Of a stretch of DNA of 64,000 nucleotides, positions 31,768 to 43,977 are shown in pieces. This DNA comes from Diphasiastrum complanatum. Lineage: Eukaryota; Streptophyta; Lycopodiopsida; Lycopodiales; Lycopodiaceae. Location of the stretch: NCBI GenBank assembly GCA_029204225.1, contig CM055102.1, positions 18,140,937 to 18,204,936 of the forward strand, in the 5' to 3' direction. Under the pieces are notes generated by a model. The model was not told where the DNA came from. It saw only the letters and a program-made list of their open reading frames with translations, and searched no databases. A program made the position numbers and the translations under genes. Each line of letters begins with the position of its first letter. Position 1 is the first letter of the stretch.

Positions 31768-33046
31768 CTACGGATCTTCAATTTCGATGGATGTTCCAAT
31801 ATCTTTGCATTTTATATGCTCTTCCTGCCTTACTCTTACCTACACAAGATAAATTGTTTTAGTTATATATTTTTATGAAACTAATTCACTTAGAAATAGA
31901 AAAAAAGAAATATTTTTATATGGCATAACGTACCTTTACACCATTCAATCGAAATTGATAGTATTGAGGTAGATTGAATTGCAACATGTCTAGTTCTGAT
32001 CGAATGTGATTGAGACACCAATCTTCCTCGACCTCAACCATTGCAAGAATGTTGTCATTTCTTTTCACTGTTATCTGAAGTTGTTGGCTTCCAAACATTT
32101 TTGTATTTAATCCATCTTCTATGATACAGCAACAAAGTGAGCATTTGTTTTTCGATGTGATATCTAAATGTCATGGATGAGTAACATACTCTACACTCAA
32201 CTTGCTGATTTTGTTTTGTATCCCAACCATCATCCAACAACTCGACAATTATATCAGCACTCAAGTCCTTACAAATAAACATTGTTTTCGTCCTCCGAAT
32301 ATTGCATTTGAAAAAAAGTTCAACAAAAATAGTAAAATCTATTATTCTTTGATCCAATGCTACATTTTAATATACTCTGAATATCAATATATAGCCTAGA
32401 TCAAAAACTTTCTGAAATTGCTGCATCAAGAGAAATTCATTCCTCACTCGAAAAATCTGGTAGAGGATATGGCTCTAATCTACCAACTAAATCATTTTTA
32501 TCAAGAAAATAGGTGTGATCATAAAAAAAAACTCCTGACTCTAAAAGTGATTATAAAGAACGACCTTTATATTGTAAAATACCGATATCCAAATGTATGA
32601 CATTGATTATTCCTGCAATCGATTGAACTGATTGCCATTCAAAGAAATTTGATGGATACAAATTTGCAAAACCAACAAAAACATCTCAAGAAAAATATAA
32701 TTTAAAAAAAATGCTAAATCTAAAGAAATTGAATCTGAAAACTTACAATTGCATTTCCTTCTATCATTTGGATTCAGATCATGAATGTTGAGCTCATTGT
32801 GAAGATAAGCATGATAGATTGACTGGCAGGTGATACTTTAAAATCCATTATCCTGCCTTTCCAAGAGCTTCTATATATGTTATTCGATTTTTTTCTTTTT
32901 CGGAATGAGCCTTTTGCAGAGGGATGCATCAAGATCCATTGATATTTTCGATATATTCTTGGTATTCATTGATCTTCTGCATTTTTTTCATTGCAAATAT
33001 TGTTTGCATCAATAATTCCTCTTGGTCTCCGATTATGTGTAGCCAT
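31768..33046 (-). pseudogene. Gene with a C-terminal ubiquitin-like segment
   Basis: It converges on the Ulp1-like gene. The likely start is ATG 33046 (MATHNRRPRGIIDANN), with a frame break near 32975 and a stop near 32940. A middle exon (about 32357-32190) has LSADIIVELLDDGWDTKQNQ. The exon 32098-31934 reads LQITVKRNDNILAMVEVEED and YYQFRLNGVKV, ending at a GTACGT donor. The last exon (about 31840-31768) has VRVRQEEHIKCKDIGTSIEI and a stop. The pattern of a beta hairpin, a helix, then FRLNGVKV resembles the ubiquitin beta-grasp fold, without a terminal Gly-Gly. This is a by-eye fold suggestion. Position and orientation mirror the transposase/partner pair to the left. Confidence 0.4.
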
Positions 33047-33488
33047 TAGTCGAAAACACGAGTACACAAGCTGGGATCGGAGAGAATGTAGAGATTGCGA
33101 GGTAAACCTAAGAATGACAAGAAAATGAGAGATAGAATGAAGAAAATGAGAGGTATACCTATGAATGACAAGAAGTTCCTTACCTACAAGGATTAATTAA
33201 CCACAGTTTATGACTAGTGATGTCAAATCAACCTCGAGTGAACAAGACGGGCAGCATAAGAGTATTCGGACAGTAATTGTGATCCAATCACAATTGTTTG
33301 TTCTGCGAGGCGGGATATTTAAAAATCACAAAAATTTGGCCGAAAAAAATAAATATAATTTCCGTCTGTCAACCACTGTTAAAGTTCGTCGCAGATGGAC
33401 ACCATTTATTGGGACACATAAGCATTGAAAGTGTGCAAAGTCAAAAACAGCCTCTTGACCATTTTGAGTTCTAATATCCCCTAGGAAA
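33047..33488. other. Short repeats and possible element edge
   Basis: A 45-bp tandem with AATGACAAGAA near 33100-33170 is followed by GAGGCGGGATATTT at about 33306. That resembles an E2F-type site and a similar word upstream of transposase copy 2 (GAGGCGGGACGATTTTT, about 23249). No gene is seen. Confidence 0.35.
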
Positions 33489-35264
33489 ACGTGTAGTGGA
33501 TGTCAAATCTCTTTTGACCCTTTTAGGGAGAGGGTAGTCAAGAATGTGAGGTAGGAGGCATTTCAAGTTTAGAAAACTAACTTGGCTTGCAAAGTGCCAC
33601 CTAAGTCTGGTGTAAAATTTTACCAGATCATCAAAATGAATTTTTGGCATCCCCATTGTGCTCAAAACACCTCTTTTAGCCTACGGTTCTAGTTTTGGGT
33701 GTTTTTGAGATGGGGAAGATGGGAGAGTCCATTTTGAGTGAAAATAACAAATTGGACGGGATTTCCAACTATGAGGTGTGATAATTCAAAATGAAAAATA
33801 TTCTAATAGAAAAGAAATGTGGGATGTCATCACAGGTGATGAGTGGAGACCACCAAATGAAGCAAACATCAAAGTGTTCGACAAAAAGATGAGGAGGGCA
33901 TTGACCTTCATGAATTTGTCAGTGAAAGACCACATCATTACCCACATAAGTGATGTCGTTACACCAAGACATGCATGGGATGTGTTGAACGAGCAATTCA
34001 AGATGTCAAATCCATCCATGATTATGTTTCTGAAGGAAAAGTTAAATAGTGCCGGAATGGGACAAGGGGAGCACATTCATACTTATATGACCAGAATCAA
34101 GACAATGAGGGATGAATTACATTCATAGGCGATCCCATATGTGATGTTGAGCTAGTGCACAATGCATTGTGTGATCCTAGTAGATGTTTTTGAGCAGGAT
34201 AGCATCAAGAGAAAGAGTACCAAACTTTGACGATCTCTCAAGGATCTTGATGCAGGTGGAGCAACTACGGGAAATAGTGAAAGCTCATCGTCAAAATGTT
34301 GATGATCAAGCACTTGCAGCATGCCAGAAACAAGCCAAGGGCAAGGGCAAAAAGAAGTCTCTAAAGCAGTATGATAAGGCTTAGGAGGATGAGGGATCAT
34401 CCAACAAGACCAAGAAGAAAGACAAGTGCTTCTATTGTGACCAAAAGAGCCATTGAAAGAGTGAATGCCAAAATTTCTTGGCAACCTCAGACAAGGGGAA
34501 GCCAAAGCAAGTAGGGTTGCAAGAGATTTTGGTGAACAATGAGGAGTTTAGGCTTCAATCAAGAGGTGGATCTACATCTACATCTCAAGTTGATGGAGAG
34601 GAGGATATGTTCATCAAAGGTAAATTCAAGGGCAAAGGCAATGACAAGTGGTCAAAGGGTCAAGATCAAGGTGAGCCTTCCTCTTTCTTTGGTAAGAAGA
34701 AAGATAGGTCAAAGTTAAAGTGCTTCTATTGTGGAATCAAAGGGCATTTTGCTGGTAATTGCTTCAAGAAGAAGAGAGATCAAGGTGAGAAGCAAACCAA
34801 TCTTACTATTGATGAAGATGGTGTTGATGAACAAATCTCAAATGATGCTTTTGTTATGTCATGTTCTTTGTTGGATAATCATGGAGACATTGATCATTGG
34901 TGGATTGATAGTGGAGCTACATCACATATGACATATCATGAGTATTACTCATCTTTGATGGCATTTGAAGGTGACAAGAAGGTGATCTACATGGCCAGTG
35001 ATGGTGAGTTTCCAATCAAAGGGATAGGCACAATTCCTATTTCCTTTCCTACTAAAAGGAATGTGAATTTGAGAGATGTTTTGCTCATTCTTTCCATTAC
35101 TAAGAACCTTTTTAGTGTGATTCAACTACTTGATAAGGGATTCAAGATGGAGTTTGGACGTGATGCTTGTTTGATCAAGAAACAAGATGAATTGATTGCA
35201 AAAGGGAAAAGGCAAGAGAAATTGTTCAAACTTGATGCTTGTGTTGTTGCTAACCAAGTTGGAT
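33489..35264 (+). pseudogene. Ty1/copia fragment C2: leader, Gag and protease
   Basis: The leader (33489-33710) is followed by Gag starting about 33712 (MGKMGESILSENNKLDG) with a stop and frameshift near 33780-33810. The Gag core follows (TPRHAWDVLNEQFKM; MIMFLKEKLNSAGMGQGEH) to about 34128. Then come VEQLREIVKAHRQNVDDQAL and two CCHC zinc knuckles. The first is damaged (CFYCDQKSH, then a stop, about 34425). The second is intact (CFYCGIKGHFAGNC, about 34720). The protease has WWIDSGATSHMTYHEY (about 34900) with DSGA, and DVLLILSITKNLFSV. The fragment ends at about 35264, where repeat R1 starts. Integrase and RT are absent. A second, rearranged copy of the leader and Gag lies at 53.9-54.7 kb on the minus strand. 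Confidence 0.85.
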
Positions 35265-35401
35265 GTGGCAATTCTCGTTGGATAGAAAATTTGGAAGTTG
35301 TTTTTGGTTCTCTCTTATCTTCTATGCATGCCAATGTCCTTATCATTCATTGCCATTGACTATTTTTTAGAAGCTTACCTTGTTGATTATTGATTAGGGT
35401 G

Positions 35402-35433
<32 letters not shown>

Positions 35434-36020
35434 GAGGGAGAGTCCATTTCAAAACAAGAACATTGTGACATACCACAAAGGCCTTGCCATTATTATGGTG
35501 TTTTGAGATTTGTAAATATTTGAAATGAGAAATGATCATTCAATAAGAATGGGCGAGAATTATTTAATCATTTTTTAACTTTACAAATAATAATCATTAT
35601 TTATATATTTGAATATTTATCATGTCACAAACTTAAAATCAAGTCAAAATATTATGCATAATTTTTAAGATAGTAGAATTTTTATTGTTGCAATCAATTT
35701 TCCAAAAAAATGAAAAATTTTATTGGTAAGTATTTGTAGTTTTACAACTAAATATAAAAATTTTAAAATCAATGTTCACAAATGTATTAGTAAATAAATT
35801 TTACAATTTTCAATTGCATGACTAAATCACAAACGTGGTCACAATTTGTTCAATTAAATAATCACAATATTACAATCTGTACTTAGACATTTCATCATAA
35901 ATATTTATGAGAGTAACCACAAATATCATGATTCGGTACTCATTGATTTCATGATTCGATATAATTAATGAAATTCACATTCAATATTAAAAAAAATCAC
36001 GATTTATTATTTATTATTGA
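35265..36020 (-). repeat. AT-rich repeat R1, copy B, with AC microsatellite
   Basis: Inverse copy of 17766-18590. It includes an (AC)n run at about 35408-35433 where copy A has only a short GTGTGTGT. It follows directly on the C2 copia fragment, as copy A follows C1. Confidence 0.75.
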
Positions 36021-36084
36021 ATATTCACAATTTCAGTATTTAGAAAAGTCGACATTTTTTATTATTATTATGTCACAATCAAAG

Positions 36085-36262
36085 CATTCAGAGTTTCATG
36101 AACATTATTCATAGTTTCATGATCAGTAATCATAGTTTCACGATCAATATTCATAGTTTCACGATTAATTTTCACAGTTTCACGATCAATAGTCACAATT
36201 TCACGATCATTATTCATAGTTTCACGATCAATATTCACAGTATCATCATCAAGATTCAGAGT
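36085..36262. repeat. About 21-bp tandem array (TAGTTTCACGATCA type)
   Basis: About eight units built on CATAGTTTCACGATCAATAT, with spacing of 21 to 24 bp. A short frame through it is repetitive and not a gene. Confidence 0.85.
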
Positions 36263-36649
36263 ATTCACATTTTAGTATTCACACCTTAATCCATCAACTC
36301 CTCATCCAACCTGCAAAAAGTCAAACACAGCATAAACAAAGAAAAGAGATTGAGGATGGTCAGTAGTAGGAGCAGTAGATGAGAGAAGAAAAGAGGGCGA
36401 AATATAATTGAGCATGCAAGTAACAAGAGAAGCTATGTAATCTTTTTTCTAGCATTTCTCTTCTTTCGATGCTTGCATGAAGGATAAAATGATTGTAAAG
36501 AAAATAAGAAACCACATGTGACCTCATTCCGATAAGACTTCAGCGTATTCATCAGGATCTAACTTCCTAGCATGGAAGATAAAGACCTCGCTGATACTAA
36601 AGGGTGAAGGATTATTCCTCTAGGTTGATGGCACCGAGGAAATGGAACA
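36263..36649. other. No recognisable gene
   Basis: Probably the leader of copia C3; no LTR end or primer site was seen. Confidence 0.4.
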
Positions 36650-38205
36650 ACAGGCAAAGAGCTACGTGAATGGAGGGAGAAGAATGACAAGGCAGTAGCC
36701 TTGTTACATCATCCATCGAGGATAGCCTCACACTTGACCTGGCTACACTCTCCAAAGCAAAGGAGATGTGGGATACACTACTCACAAGATTTTAGATGAA
36801 ATCACATATTCAGATAATGATTCTTGAAGATCAATTGACAAACCTACAGTGGGATGACAAAGATCTCACTTCCTTTATCATGAAGATGAAGGATATATTC
36901 CTTTCACTACACAATTCTAGACTAGAAAATGCAATGTCAATAGAGAAGAAGCTCACTTATTTGTTGAGAGCCTTACCAAGATCCTTCTAGACAACCAGAA
37001 CCTTGCTAGCAAAGGATCCTACAATGACTCTCGGAAAGGCAATTGTCAAGATTCGAGAGGAAGTCGAGGCTCGAGAGCACCTTGATCACAAGGACGCTTC
37101 TGACCAAACCCTCTACAGCAACAAAGAAAAGACAAAGAAACAACTCAAGCCTAAGAGGGGGTTAGATCAAAAACAAGATTGTGATCAGCAAGCAGAAGGG
37201 TCCAGCAATGGCAAATGGAAGAACAAAGGAAGGTCGAAACAGCAACGTGAAGAAAAGAAGACCTGCGTGAGATGCAGACGTGAAGAACACACAATCGATT
37301 CGTGCAGACTCAATCCAAAAATTGAGTGTATACACTACCACAAGAAGGGTCATGCAGCCATGGACTACCACCTGAACCCAAGAAACAAATCAGCACAAAG
37401 CCGACAGAAGAACAATAATACTTTGTCCTATGTCGAGGAGCCAGAGAGCTCGAAAATGGACGAAGAAAGATCGAACAGAAATAATGCGACCGCCTACATC
37501 TATGTAGACGTGTGTGCAGTGTCAACACCTGACACACAAGAGATAATCCTAGACTCAGGAGCTACCTCCCACTTCGTTACATCAAGATGAAAGATGTTTG
37601 ATTTTCGAAGTGCAATCCATCAAGATTCATTGTTCTTGGAGATGGATCCAAATACCAAGTGAATGGTACTGGTTCACTATGGCTTAGCACGAATGGCAGA
37701 GACAGATGACTCGAAGATGTTTTGTTTGTGCCTACACTACAGCAAGACTTGTTATCTGTGGCAAGAATAGCTGATGTAGGGATGCATGTGACATTCTCAG
37801 ACGAAGCATGCAACGTTGTTGATGCAAGTACCAGTACCCTGATCACTCAAGGCAGAAGAAAAGAGAATCTATATCACCTAAAGGTACATCTACCTGCAGA
37901 TCAAGTGCATCAGACTCATGATGATCTGCCAAATACTTTATGGCACAAGAGACTATGCCATATGAATTCAATGGCACTATACCAAGCAAGCCATCATGGA
38001 GCAATCACAGGGGTTAGCATCTCGAATGCAACCAGTTTGACCACCTGTGATGCATGTCTGAAGGGTAAGATGTCACACACTCCATTTGTCAAGGACTCCT
38101 ACAGAACGACTAAGATTCTGGAGTTAGTGCATTCTGACATCCATGGACCTTTCAATGTGATCTCAGTAGGAGGCTCAAAATATTACATTATCTTTATTGA
38201 TGATT
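36650..38205 (+). pseudogene. Ty1/copia fragment C3: Gag, protease, pre-integrase
   Basis: The Gag core (LTNLQWDDKDLTSFIMKMKD) leads through stops to AKDPTMTLGKAIVKIREEVE and a Lys-rich stretch. Two knuckle-like motifs follow, CVRCRREEHTIDSC and CIHYHKKGHAAMDY, the second lacking Cys ligands. The protease has IILDSGATSHFV (about 37545), followed by a stop. Then come VPTLQQDLLSVARIADVGMH, LWHKRLCHMN and CDACLKGKMSHTPF, the GAG-pre-integrase zinc block. It ends LVHSDIHGP...FIDDY, the integrase entry, at 38205, where gypsy sequence begins. A close relative of 37722-38205 is at 53.37-53.88 kb. Several stops are present and RT is absent. Confidence 0.85.
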
Positions 38206-38214
38206 ACGACATCC

Positions 38215-39480
38215 ACCACTATTGCATCAACGAATATGAATGCTACTGTAGAGATGATGCTCAATGAGTTCGAGATCTTGGGAAGAACTAGCAGATACAG
38301 ATAAAAAAATTGCATTCGCAATTTGATGAAAAGATCAAAGCCTTGGAAGATTTCCATGAAAAAGCAAACAACCAATCTGAGAAATTTGCTAAGACTTTTC
38401 CTACCAAGGAGAATGTCTGGTGTTCCATTTGTATGGGTAATCACATAGCAAATGAATGTCTTCAATTGAAAAAATGAATAGAAACCAGTATTTGCCATTT
38501 GTGCAATTCACCTGATCATGAGACTGCTTATTGCCACTTTAATCCTCGGATTATCTAGCAATGATATGCCCAAATGGGATATCAGGAACCCCTTTACGGA
38601 AAGGATCCTACAGCCAAACATCGTCTTGGGTATCCAGAGAGATTAGCTTTACCAGCCCCACTGACACAACTGGCTCCTCCTGCTAATTTGATGAAACTAG
38701 AATCTTACAGAGGCAATGAGCAATGGAATTACAGTAATGAGACGGACCTTCAAAACAATATGCTATTTATGTTGTTGTGCAACAACAAGCATCTAGAAAT
38801 TGGACCAGAGCGCCACTTGGATACTTTGCATGTGGAGAAAATCACATAGTTGTAGAATGTCCAAACAAAGACAAATTTGTATCTGTCGTGACTGTGGTTA
38901 TGGGCATTGCTATAAGGAGTGTCCAACAAGACCGAAGCCGCCACCGGCTACAGCTCCTGTCAATTTGATAACAATCAAGCAAAGACTAGCAGTTCAACCT
39001 GAACCAAGTATACCCTTGATGGTGGTTACCAGAGCACAAAAGCAGAAAGAATCGATAGCAGATCCAATACATGCTGATTCTACACCATTCACTGATATAC
39101 CAACAACATTTGGAGTCTATCCAAATCTCCATGCCGAAAAGAGGAGATATCAAGATATGAGTTAGTGGATTAAACAACTGCAAGAAGAAGAGGAGCTTGA
39201 AGTAGCTAAAGCAGCAGCCAAAGTCCATTCTTTACATGTGCAGCTACTGAATAATCCATGAACGGATATGAATACACAGTTTTCTCATCGTGAAGAACCC
39301 TTCAAGATGACTAAACTGGAAGCACTGCAAACAGAGTTACTCATGAATATTTTATCTCAAAAGATAAATATTCTAAGTAGTAATTAATACGTATTTGTCA
39401 TTTTTGAAAAATCATCGAAACCTTCAAAATCCCGAGCTTGGAAAAATCAAGTAACTTGAATTTGATACTTACATGTGGAA
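38215..39480 (+). pseudogene. Ty3/gypsy G2 Gag fragment with several zinc knuckles
   Basis: It contains three Cys/His motifs in separate frame pieces: CSICMGNHIANEC (about 38420), CHLCNSPDHETAYCHF (about 38500), and CRDCGYGHCYKEC (about 38890). A Pro/Thr-rich stretch (RPKPPPATAPVNL) and a helical tail (EEEELEVAKAAAKVHSL) come next. The triple knuckles and later gypsy pol at 45-47.4 kb on the same strand suggest a gypsy element split by other insertions. Frame changes at about 38470, 38560 and 38850 make it inactive. Linking it to the 45 kb pol is inference. Confidence 0.6.
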
Positions 39481-39613
39481 CAACTCTATTTTGGTCCCTA
39501 TCGCTTGACATAGCCCATTGAGTAATCATAATTAACCAGCATCAGATAAGATAGCTCAAACTTGATGTCTATCAATGTAAAAAGTCCCATTTTGGCACTT
39601 CTCACTCAAGGCT

Positions 39614-40261
39614 TGTGAAGGATTTCAGATCATTCAAGATCCAATCCATGTCCCAAATCTTTGGTTACAATAAGGAGCAAACCAACAATCCTGCCAATGT
39701 AGAAAAATCAGCATCTACATACAAAATAAGATGCAAACTCTAAGAGATATTGATCAAACATGAACCAAAACATAAAATATGTTTGTTGTCCATACAATTA
39801 TAGTACCCTACTATATTTCACACGTGTGGAACCAAAAATAGCAATAAATGATCATTCTACACACAAGATTGCAAGATAACACCAAGATAGTGCACCAATG
39901 AGTAGTAGAACCCAAAGAGAACCATGTATAATGATGAAATGATAAGAGAGAAGATGTGTCTCTCCATGAGTTACATCCTTTTATAGAGTTTCCAAAACCT
40001 ATTTGGCCACTTGGCTTTCCCTCCAAAATGTAAACCTTACTATTTTTGGGTCTAGATTCAATGTACCCAAAGTTCAAATTTGAATCTCTCTCAAACTCGA
40101 CTACCAACTTTTCCACACTTCTCAAAAGTGTTTATTGAATGTATTTTAATCTAATATAACTTCAAAAAGTTTATCTCTAAGTCTAAAATGAGTTTTGGCC
40201 TCTTATTGACAATTTACCAAAATGTGACTAAACTAGACTAAACTAGTTGAAATCTCTCACA
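39614..40261 (-). repeat. LTR (648 bp), probably a 3' LTR on the minus strand
   Basis: On the minus strand it runs TGTGAGAGATTTC...CTTCACA. A purine tract, GAAGAGGGAG, lies just before its start (about 40262-40275), as expected for a 3' LTR. A second copy, with slightly different length (654 bp), is at 61796-62449. Five-base flanks here do not match each other, which fits an LTR of a larger element. Confidence 0.75.
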
Positions 40262-40870
40262 CTCCCTCTTCAACTAGTTTTGGCATAGTTTTGACAATAA
40301 AACTTTGATCCAACTTTAGAATGATCTCCATCCTAAGTATAGATCTTCTTTCTAAGGTTCTAAAGTATCTTTCATGATTGATATAGAGAATAGTGTCCAA
40401 ATTGGATGCTTCACTATTTCTTACATCAATTTTGCACATCAAGATATAACTAGAACATGAAGCACCAAATAGAATGTGAATGAAATGTTTCCTCCATGTT
40501 TTAAACTTTGTACTCTCTGGAAAATTACATCAACCAAACAATAAATGTGAGTGATGACCATTTGCTTGCTTGTGTCCTCCAACTTTGTCCTTTCTTGATA
40601 TGTCTCCTCCATAAAACTCCATGAATGAGCCTCCATCTCCATCTTGCCACAAGAAACCATCAAACCTTGGAAATCCATGAGTAGGTGAGTACATTAGTGA
40701 TGCAAATCCAGCACCACATGACTCCATAAACCAAGTAGTTGCACTAGTCCATCTTCAAGATCTACTTGACACAAGAAAATGACCATGAATTCACCAAAAA
40801 TTGACAATCTCCAAGTATTGGCACCAAGTAGCTCAACACTTGAGAACTTGATCATGGATTGCTGCACTGA
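40262..40870 (-). other. Internal remnant next to the LTR
   Basis: Minus-strand frames such as 40678-40439 have no known motif. By position this is the 3' internal part of the element that owns the LTR at 39614-40261. It meets copia C4 near 40870. Confidence 0.4.
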
Positions 40871-43763
40871 CCTTGAATAAACGTTGCAATCAGCAGTGCC
40901 TGATTTGAATCCTTGTTCAATGAGGAATGTGTTGATCCTCTGAAACCAAGCTCTGGGAGACTGTTTCAAGCCGTACAGTGCTTTGTGGAGTTTATAGACA
41001 TGATTTTTCATGCCTTTCAGAACGTATCCTTCGGGCTGGATGATGTAGATATCTTCTTGTATTACTCCGTTCAGATAGGTTGTTTATACATCAAGTTGAT
41101 GTACTTCGAGGTCGGCAACTGCAGCATAAGACAAGAGCATGCGCATCGACGAATGTTTGACGACTGGACTAAAAGTCTCACTGTAATTGACATTCGGGAT
41201 CTGGGTGAATCCTCATGCTACTAGTCTAGACTTCCTTCGATCAATTGCTCCGTTGGCATTATATTTGATCTTAAAAATCCATTTGCAATCAATAATATTG
41301 CAGCCAATAGGAGCTTTGACTAATGACCATGTCTGATTCTTGATCAGAGAGGAATACTCCTTGTCCATGGCTTCTCTCCAAAGATCAGAGTCTGGGTGGC
41401 TGAGTGTCTCTTTGACTGTCGTCAGTTCCTGCATTAAGAGACAGGCAAACTCAGTAGTATACCTTGTGGGTTGTGTGCACACTCGGTTTGATCTTCTGGG
41501 ATGATTCGACTGATAAACTGCTCCCGGAACTTGTTGATGGGTAGCAGCAACATCTTCGTCTAGTTCAATGTCTGGAAGTGGGTCGACAATAGACATGCCT
41601 GAGCCAGAAGCTCGGACTGTCGTGTCAATGGTAGGAGATGTAGGTTCTTCTTGAGCAATATCCTTGCTTTTGAGGTCGACAAATTTATCCTCGATAAAGA
41701 CTGTATCCCAGCTATACAAGATTTGCTGGGTATCAGAATCATATAACTTGTAGGTATTATCAGATGAAGTATATCCGATCAGAATGGTCTTGAGACCTTG
41801 GAAGTCCAATTTCTTCCTTGTGTCTTTGGGATCTGCGTGTAGGCAATGCACCCGAACACTCTTAGGTTCTTAAAAAAAGGCTTAGAGCCTGTCCACACCT
41901 CGTGGGGTGTCTTGTCTGAGAGGGCTTTGATCGAACATCTGTTCTGGATGTAAGTTGCAGTGGAGACAGCTTCAGCCCAGAATCTCTTGGGCAACGATGC
42001 ATTCGATAACATACATTTAGCAGATTCGACCAGAGTACGGTTCTTCCTCTCAGCTAAGCCATTAGACTAAGGACTGTAAGGAGTGATGAATTGTTGCTCA
42101 ATGTCTTGGCTTTGGCAGTACTCCTTAAATTCAACAGAGATATATTCTCCACCATTTTCTGAACTTAGGGCCTTGATCGTCCTTCCAGTCTCCTGTTCTG
42201 CACACTCCTTGAAGATTCTGAAGTAGTTGAAGGCTTTTGATTTTTTCTTTATGAAATACACCATCGTTCTTATGAAGAATTTGTCAATAAAGGTTATAAA
42301 ATAATTGGCATCTTTCAACGAAGGATTTTTCATTGGGCCACAAATATCTGAATGTACAACATCTAGCAATCCTCTAGCAACATGCTAATGGCTTGACTTA
42401 AATGGTTTCCTAGTCTGTTTACCTACTAGGCAGTCTTGACAGACAGGTAACTCGACTTTTTTGCAAGGACAGTCGAGATCAAGAACAATAGATTGTCTAG
42501 ACATTCATTGTACAGTAGCATGATTTAAATGACCAAGTCTATAATGCCAAAGTAAACCTTTATTTGAATGAATTGAAGTACTGAGAGTCTGACTAGAGAC
42601 AGAAAAGCAATGACTTAATCTATACAAGTATCCATTCCTCTTTCTGAGTGCTAGGATCTTGCTAGTCCTATCAACTACTTTACACTGATCACATTCGAAC
42701 TCTACTCTATGTTCTAAATCTGGTGATTCTGCTTACAGAGAGCAGATTCGTAGATAAATTTGGTACATACAGGACTTTAGAGAGTAGCTTAGATTGATCA
42801 TTTGCAAAGTTTATACTTACAGTGCCTTCACCTTTGATAGCAACTATGCTATTGTCACCAAGGTGAACAAACTTCTGGGTACTGTAAGGTGTATAGGACT
42901 TGAAACAGCCAATGAGACTAGTCATGTGCTGAGTGTTTCCAGAATCCAGGGACCAAGAACTGTTGCCAGATGCTTCTTGATGGTTGGTCATGAAGGATGT
43001 GGAGCTTCTGCAGCTACATTTGCCACTTGATTCGACTGCCCCTTGCTATTTTTCTTCACTTGAAGTATTCGGCAGTCTTGAATTTCATGGCTGTTTCGTT
43101 TGCAGTATCTGCAAAACAACTTCTTCTTTGTCTACGGATTCGACTGTTCCTTGTGCTGAGCTGGTTTTTGGTCTGGCTTTGATTGCTTCGGGCCTTTCTT
43201 CTTTTTATGCTTTGTCATGCTCTTGTTGGTGTACAAGGCGTGAAAATCAGCTGAGGAACTCGAGACTTCGTTCCTTCGCATGTCTTTTTGCAACAACATA
43301 GTAATGACTCTCGAAAGAGTCAATTCTGGATGAGTCGTGATGATCATCACCCAGTTGTCGTAAGAACTTGGCAAGCTTGTAAGTAGTTGCATCATTGTGT
43401 CTTGATCATCTATGACAGATCCGATAGTGACCATTTTTCTTAGCAGGTTCTTGAATTGATTAATGTGATTTTGCAGAGAATCACCATTCGTCATCTTGAG
43501 GGAGTAGAATTTCTTCCTGAGATGTAGCTTGGAAGCTATATCTCGCACTTCATATAGTGTGCTCAAGATGTCCCAGACTTCTTTCGATGTCCGAGCCTTG
43601 GATACATAGTCGATCTGGTATCCGTGATGTTAAGGCTGATCAGCGCGAAAGCTTTTCCATCCTTCAACTTCCATCTGGCGATTGTCGCGTCGTCCGCTTT
43701 GGGTTTTCCTTCTGAACATGTAACAACGTCGTACAATTCTTTTGCCATTAGTATAGTTTTCAT
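40871..43763 (-). pseudogene. Ty1/copia C4 gag-pol, RT truncated
   Basis: Gag: DDATIARWKLKDGKA and LHLRKKFYSLKM (43763-43132), then knuckle CRYCKRNSHEIQDC (about 43100). Protease: SWSLDSGNTQHMTS (about 42940), where DSGA is DSGN, likely inactivating. Integrase: DVVHSDICGP (first Asp), LSSENGGEY (second Asp replaced by Glu), then AEAVSTATYIQNRC and LRVFGCIAYTQIP. RT: LWREAMDKEYSSL, CKWIFKIKYN, then VYKLHKALYGLKQSPRAW, and it breaks at about 40871 before YVDD. Stops occur throughout. It is minus-strand, with its LTR and primer site at 43978 onwards. The 3' half of RT and RNase H are missing. Confidence 0.85.
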
Positions 43764-43977
43764 CTTAAATTTTCATAGATGGTAATTGGCTCCATCAAGC
43801 TTGTCCATGATAGGACTGGCTTTCCTTTGGGAATCCATGTGAAAGAATTAGTCTAAGTGATAGGAGAAACTATCAGTGACTTAAGTATGAAAATCTGATA
43901 ATTATAGAAAAAGAAAACAATTACTCTATCGGCTAGTAGAGTCTTGTACTGTGGAAGCTAATCAAGCTATGAAGATA

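Noticed and set aside
22950-33480. Terminal inverted repeats for the four-gene block
   Set aside because: GAGGCGGGA occurs near both sides but in the same orientation, so it cannot be a terminal inverted repeat; no other candidate was convincing.
36085-36262. CRISPR-like array
   Set aside because: Units are contiguous short tandem repeats without unique spacers, in a eukaryotic context.
36068-36289. Repetitive ORFs on both strands
   Set aside because: They are translations of the 21-bp tandem array.
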